Source: Scatosoma sp045644545 (GTDB lineage Bacteria; Bacillota; Clostridia; Christensenellales; Borkfalkiaceae). From it: a stretch of DNA of 52,508 nucleotides. Where the stretch lies: the NCBI GenBank assembly GCA_045644545.1, contig JAZRHC010000013.1:1-52508 (forward strand), written 5' to 3'. Below are positions 49,505 to 52,508 of this stretch, one piece after another (position 1 is the stretch's first letter; each line of letters opens with the position of its first letter). A program made the position numbers and the translations under genes. The notes below the pieces were generated by a model. That model was not told where the DNA came from. It worked only from the letters and a program-made list of their open reading frames with translations, and did not search any database.

Positions 49505-50380
49505 ATGTTGGATTGCATTATCGTCGGTAGCGGTTTGGCGGGAATTTCCGCCGCGCTCACTTTGCAAGCGAACGGAAAAACGTTTGAAATTTTCGGTTCG
49601 AGCGAGCTTAGCTCGAAAATCTACCGCGCGGAAAAAATTCATAATTATCCGGGTCTTTCGGATATTTCGGGCGAGGCTTTTTGTGGCGCGTTAAAGGCGC
49701 AGCTTGCCGAGGCTAAAATTTCGATCAATACGCAAAAGGTGGCAGGCGTGTACGCGTTGAAGGATAAATTTACCGTAATGACGCAGGAGGGAAACACCTT
49801 TGAGAGTAAAACGGTGATCCTCGCCCTCGGCGTGGAAACTATCAAGCCCGTTCAAGGCGAAACGGAGTTTTTAGGGCGCGGCGTGAGCTATTGTGCCACC
49901 TGCGACGGGTTTTTATATAAGGGAAAAACGATCGCCGTCGTGTGTACGAGCAAAGCCCTTGAACACGAGATCGCGCACCTTGCGGGCTTTGCCGAAAAGG
50001 TGTATTTAATCCCGATGTATAAAGGGGAAACCTTTCAAGCTCCCAACGTGGAAAAAATTATGCAAATGCCGATAAAAATCGCAGGCGAGAAAAAAGTCGA
50101 ACGGCTCGTTTTTCAAAAACCGTTGAAAAACGGAAAAACGGATTTACGTGTCGACGGCGTGTTTATGCTCAAAGAAAGCGTTTCGCCTGCGGCGCTCGTC
50201 GCAGGTCTTGAAACGAAGGACGGGCACGTCGTGGCGGATAGGGAAATGCATACGAATTTAAAAGGCTGTTTTGCGGCAGGGGATTGCACGGGCAGACCGT
50301 ATCAGTATACGAAAGCGGCGGGCGAAGGCAACGTCGCCGCCTATTCCGTCAGCGCGTATTGCGCGGCGAATAAAGAATAA
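49505..50380 (+). CDS. Thioredoxin-reductase-like flavoprotein lacking the NADPH-binding motif
   Basis: A 291-residue flavoprotein. The FAD motif is GSGLAG at 8-13, the redox-active pair is CATCD at 130-134, and the second FAD motif is FAAGDCTG near 257-263. So it should reduce thioredoxin-like partners through a CxxC disulphide. The NADPH domain is degenerate: where NADPH enzymes have GGGxSA, this one has VVCTSKALEHE (145-155), and the HRR-x3-R phosphate site is missing at about 167-175. Ferredoxin-dependent flavin thioredoxin reductases of Clostridia lack the same motifs, so a non-NADPH electron donor is likely. ATG 49505 follows AAAGGAG by 8 bases. Confidence 0.88.
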   Translation: MLDCIIVGSGLAGISAALTLQANGKTFEIFGSSELSSKIYRAEKIHNYPGLSDISGEAFCGALKAQLAEAKISINTQKVAGVYALKDKFTVMTQEGNTFESKTVILALGVETIKPVQGETEFLGRGVSYCATCDGFLYKGKTIAVVCTSKALEHEIAHLAGFAEKVYLIPMYKGETFQAPNVEKIMQMPIKIAGEKKVERLVFQKPLKNGKTDLRVDGVFMLKESVSPAALVAGLETKDGHVVADREMHTNLKGCFAAGDCTGRPYQYTKAAGEGNVAAYSVSAYCAANKE

Positions 50381-50397
50381 AAGGAGAACGGTGAATC

Positions 50398-51660
50398 GTG
50401 AAAAAGCGCGAAAGAGTGATTTTATATTCCGATTTGAATAACTTTTTCGCGTCCGTTGAAACGGTGTTGAATCCCGAGTTAAAAGGCAAGCCCTTGATCG
50501 TTTGCGGCGATCCGAAAGAGCGCAAAGGCGTAGTGCTCGCCAAAAACGAAGAGGCGAAAAAATACGGGATCAAAACGGCGGAAACGGTGGTTTCCGCGCT
50601 GAAAAAATGCCCGCACGTTTTCCGCGTGCAAACGCATTTTGGAGAATATAAAAAATACTCCCGTATGGTTCGGGAAATCTACGAACGCTTCACGGACGTG
50701 GTCGAGGAATGTAGCATCGACGAGTGCGCGCTTGACGTGACTGCGAGTGTAGCGCTGTTCGGTAGCGGAGAGGAGATTGCTAATAAAATACGAGAAACCG
50801 TCAAAAAGGAACTCGGGCTCACCGTATCCGTCGGCGTAAGCTTTAATAAGGTGTTCGCGAAAATCGCTTCCGATCTAAAAAAGCCCGACGCCGTCACCGT
50901 AATTTCTCGGGAAAATTTCAAAAAAATTCTCTATCCGCTTCCCGTTTCCGATATGCTGCTCGTCGGCAAGTCCACGGCGGAAACCTTCCGAAAGATGGGG
51001 ATATTCACGATCGGCGATTTGGCGAACGCAGACGAAACCCTTTTAACGCAAAAAATGGGAAAACGGGGCAGGCAGGTGTGGATCTACGCGCGCGGAGAGG
51101 ATTCCGAGCCCGTCAAAGCCAAAGAAGAAATTGAAGACTTGAAGTCGATCGGAAATTCCGCAACCTTACCCTACGATATACGAAGCCGCGAGGAGATCAA
51201 GCGTTGGTTTTTCGTCTTGTCCGAAAGCGTAACCGCGCGCCAACGCGACGCGGGCGTGGGCAGGGCAAATACCGTGCATATCGTCGTGAAAAACGAACGC
51301 TTGGAGGAATCTACTTGGCAAATGAAAATCTCGCCGAGCTGCGTTTGCGGAGATATCGCAAAAGCGGCGTTCGAGTTGTTTTGTCAGCGCTATCCGCAGG
51401 GTGCGCCTGTGCACCTTCTCGGCGTGAGCGTTTCGGGCTTCGATTATAATATTTCGCAGATCACTTTTTCCGACGCGCTCGGCGGCGAGGAAGGATATAA
51501 GAAAAAAGAACGTATGGAAACGGCGATCGATAACATTCGCAAAAAATACGGCTACGCCAAATTGCAAAGAGGAATCGTATTTCAAGACGAAAAATTAAAC
51601 GGCTTGGACGTTCGCGGCAAAAAACACGAACCCGAGCCTAAAAAAGAAAAAGGAGAATAG
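50398..51660 (+). CDS. dinB: Y-family DNA polymerase (DNA polymerase IV)
   Basis: A 420-residue translesion polymerase. Metal-site motifs are YSDLNNFFASVE at the start and SIDECALDV near residue 105, followed by VSVGVSFNKVFAKIASDLKKPD, a helix-hairpin-helix thumb (MGIFTIGDLANADE) and a little-finger domain. The N-terminal motif has DLNN where most DinB proteins have DMDA, an Asn also seen in some Bacillota paralogues. The C-terminus (EPEPKKEKGE) has no clear sliding-clamp-binding motif. The GTG start is 11 bases after AAGGAG. It is 17 bases after the flavoprotein gene, so they probably share a transcript. I see no SOS box. Confidence 0.94.
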   Translation: MKKRERVILYSDLNNFFASVETVLNPELKGKPLIVCGDPKERKGVVLAKNEEAKKYGIKTAETVVSALKKCPHVFRVQTHFGEYKKYSRMVREIYERFTDVVEECSIDECALDVTASVALFGSGEEIANKIRETVKKELGLTVSVGVSFNKVFAKIASDLKKPDAVTVISRENFKKILYPLPVSDMLLVGKSTAETFRKMGIFTIGDLANADETLLTQKMGKRGRQVWIYARGEDSEPVKAKEEIEDLKSIGNSATLPYDIRSREEIKRWFFVLSESVTARQRDAGVGRANTVHIVVKNERLEESTWQMKISPSCVCGDIAKAAFELFCQRYPQGAPVHLLGVSVSGFDYNISQITFSDALGGEEGYKKKERMETAIDNIRKKYGYAKLQRGIVFQDEKLNGLDVRGKKHEPEPKKEKGE

Positions 51661-51680
51661 ATTTATTCTTTGCAAATAAG

Positions 51681-51706
51681 AAAATCACCCGAGAGGGCGA
51701 TTTTTT
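51681..51706. terminator. Terminator between dinB and the M20 peptidase
   Basis: AATCACCC and GGGCGATT (51683-51702) flank GAGA. Read leftward the stem is complete with a G-U pair and is followed by TTTTC, so it works best for the minus-strand gene. A T-run also follows on the right. Confidence 0.75.
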
Positions 51707-51709
51707 ACG

Positions 51710-52508
51710 TTAGTCGAGTTTTACTTTCGCGCTTCCGTTTTTATGGTATTGAATTCTGTCGCCGTCGCAATGAATGCCGTCGATATAAGCGAGGTATTCC
51801 TCTTTTGAGGGAAACGGCGGCTTATACTTTTTAATAATTCGTTTCGCTCGTTCAGCTCCTTTTTCCAAAAGTAAAAAAAGGATTGTAAGCTGCCATTTCG
51901 CATTGGCAATGCACGCCGATTCGGGGTCTTGGATTTGATAATCTTCGCCGTGCTCCGCACCGACAGAACCGCCTGCATAAGCGTGCAGAACGGGCATAAG
52001 GCAGGAAAGATCTCCCATATCGGTGCTTCCCGCGGTAAAAATTTCAAGGTCGTAAAGCTCGTGCTCGGGGATAGCGCTCGCCGCCGCTTCTCGTGCAATT
52101 TCTAACAGATCAGGGTCGTTTTTAAGCGGCGCGTACCCGTGCGTGTCGTTGATCTCTATATTCGTTCCGAGCGATAACGCCGCGCCGCACAACGCTTGAT
52201 TTACCTTTTGGTTGGTTTTTTGAATCGCCTCAAAGCTTTTGCCCCGAACGTAGCTTTCCATCGTCACGCGATCGGGAATCGCGTTCACCGCTTCTCCGCC
52301 GCGGGTAATAATCGGGTGTACTCTGATTAGATCGGAATCTTGAAACGTTTCCCTCAAAGCGTTTACGGCGTTGATCCCCAAAGTTGCGGCGTATAAGGCG
52401 TTTCTCCCGTCCCAAGGTCGTCCGCCCGCGTGTGCGGATACGCCTTTAAAGGTGATATTTTTCACGACCGATCCCACCGAACCGAGGTTGATAGAAAAAA
52501 CGGGAGAG
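51710..52508 (-). CDS. M20-family metallopeptidase/amidohydrolase (3' part)
   Basis: The C-terminal 265 residues of a zinc hydrolase of the M20 family (AbgB/HipO-like amidohydrolases). Visible are the dimerisation-domain signature ITFKGVSAHAGGRPWDGRNAL, IITRGGEAVNAIPDRVTMESYVRG, and the C-terminal metal-site region STDMGDLSCLMPVLHAYAGG with HGEDY. The frame stays open to the window edge upstream of GTG 52477, reading SPVFSINLGS, so the true start is outside. Such enzymes cleave N-acyl or N-aminobenzoyl amino acids or small peptides; the substrate is unknown. Confidence 0.92.
   Translation of the reverse strand, partial: SPVFSINLGSVGSVVKNITFKGVSAHAGGRPWDGRNALYAATLGINAVNALRETFQDSDLIRVHPIITRGGEAVNAIPDRVTMESYVRGKSFEAIQKTNQKVNQALCGAALSLGTNIEINDTHGYAPLKNDPDLLEIAREAAASAIPEHELYDLEIFTAGSTDMGDLSCLMPVLHAYAGGSVGAEHGEDYQIQDPESACIANAKWQLTILFLLLEKGAERAKRIIKKYKPPFPSKEEYLAYIDGIHCDGDRIQYHKNGSAKVKLD

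Overview
The window looks like a chromosomal core region of an uncultured, low-to-mid GC Gram-positive bacterium of the Bacillota, most likely Clostridia. I infer this from the Bacillus/Clostridium-style orders cinA-recA-rny, infC-rpmI-rplT and a ytxC-like gene before thrS. Further support is a T-box leader, near-consensus sigma-A promoters with 17-bp spacers, purine-rich Shine-Dalgarno (SD) sites, and a meso-diaminopimelate type MurE. There is no CRISPR array, transposase, prophage or rRNA.

Layout. 1-2.4 kb: start of an unknown leftward gene, then hppA (membrane pyrophosphatase). 2.4-7.6 kb, leftward: a polyamine-uptake operon, XRE/cupin regulator-potA-potB-potC-potD, behind a perfect consensus promoter with a dyad/direct-repeat operator. 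7.7-9.0 kb: rpsT (leftward) and murI. 9.0-24.5 kb: a long cell wall/division (dcw) cluster, mraZ-rsmH-ftsL-pbp-murE-mraY-murD-ftsW-murA-ftsQ, then ftsA-ftsZ on their own promoter, then murC. murF, murG and murB are not in it. 24.6-33.9 kb: ftsK, rimO-pgsA-cinA-recA, rny.

34-38.7 kb: tRNA-Thr(GGT) with a duplicated 3' end, a Cys-rich membrane microprotein with a folded leader, an ECF S component plus coaX behind another folded leader, then hom and a RimK-like ATP-grasp ligase. 38.7-43.4 kb: a small membrane protein, a MATE exporter and leuS. 43.5-47.8 kb: a YtxC-like gene, thrS behind a T-box, and infC-rpmI-rplT behind an attenuator. 47.8 kb to the end: an rRNA methyltransferase, yebC, an unusual thioredoxin-reductase-like flavoprotein, a Y-family polymerase and part of an M20 peptidase.

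How it fits together. Most genes serve peptidoglycan precursor synthesis, septation, translation and RNA turnover. The most notable signals are regulatory: several genes whose promoter puts the transcription start at the start codon (candidate leaderless mRNAs), a PBP whose only SD-supported start is AUC, infC starting at AUU after an intrinsic terminator, a threonine T-box whose bulge and specifier match the tRNA-Thr in the same window, and two or three folded leaders I cannot assign to a known class. I see no large novel defence or mobile system. The undescribed material is most likely in these leaders and in the Cys-rich microprotein.
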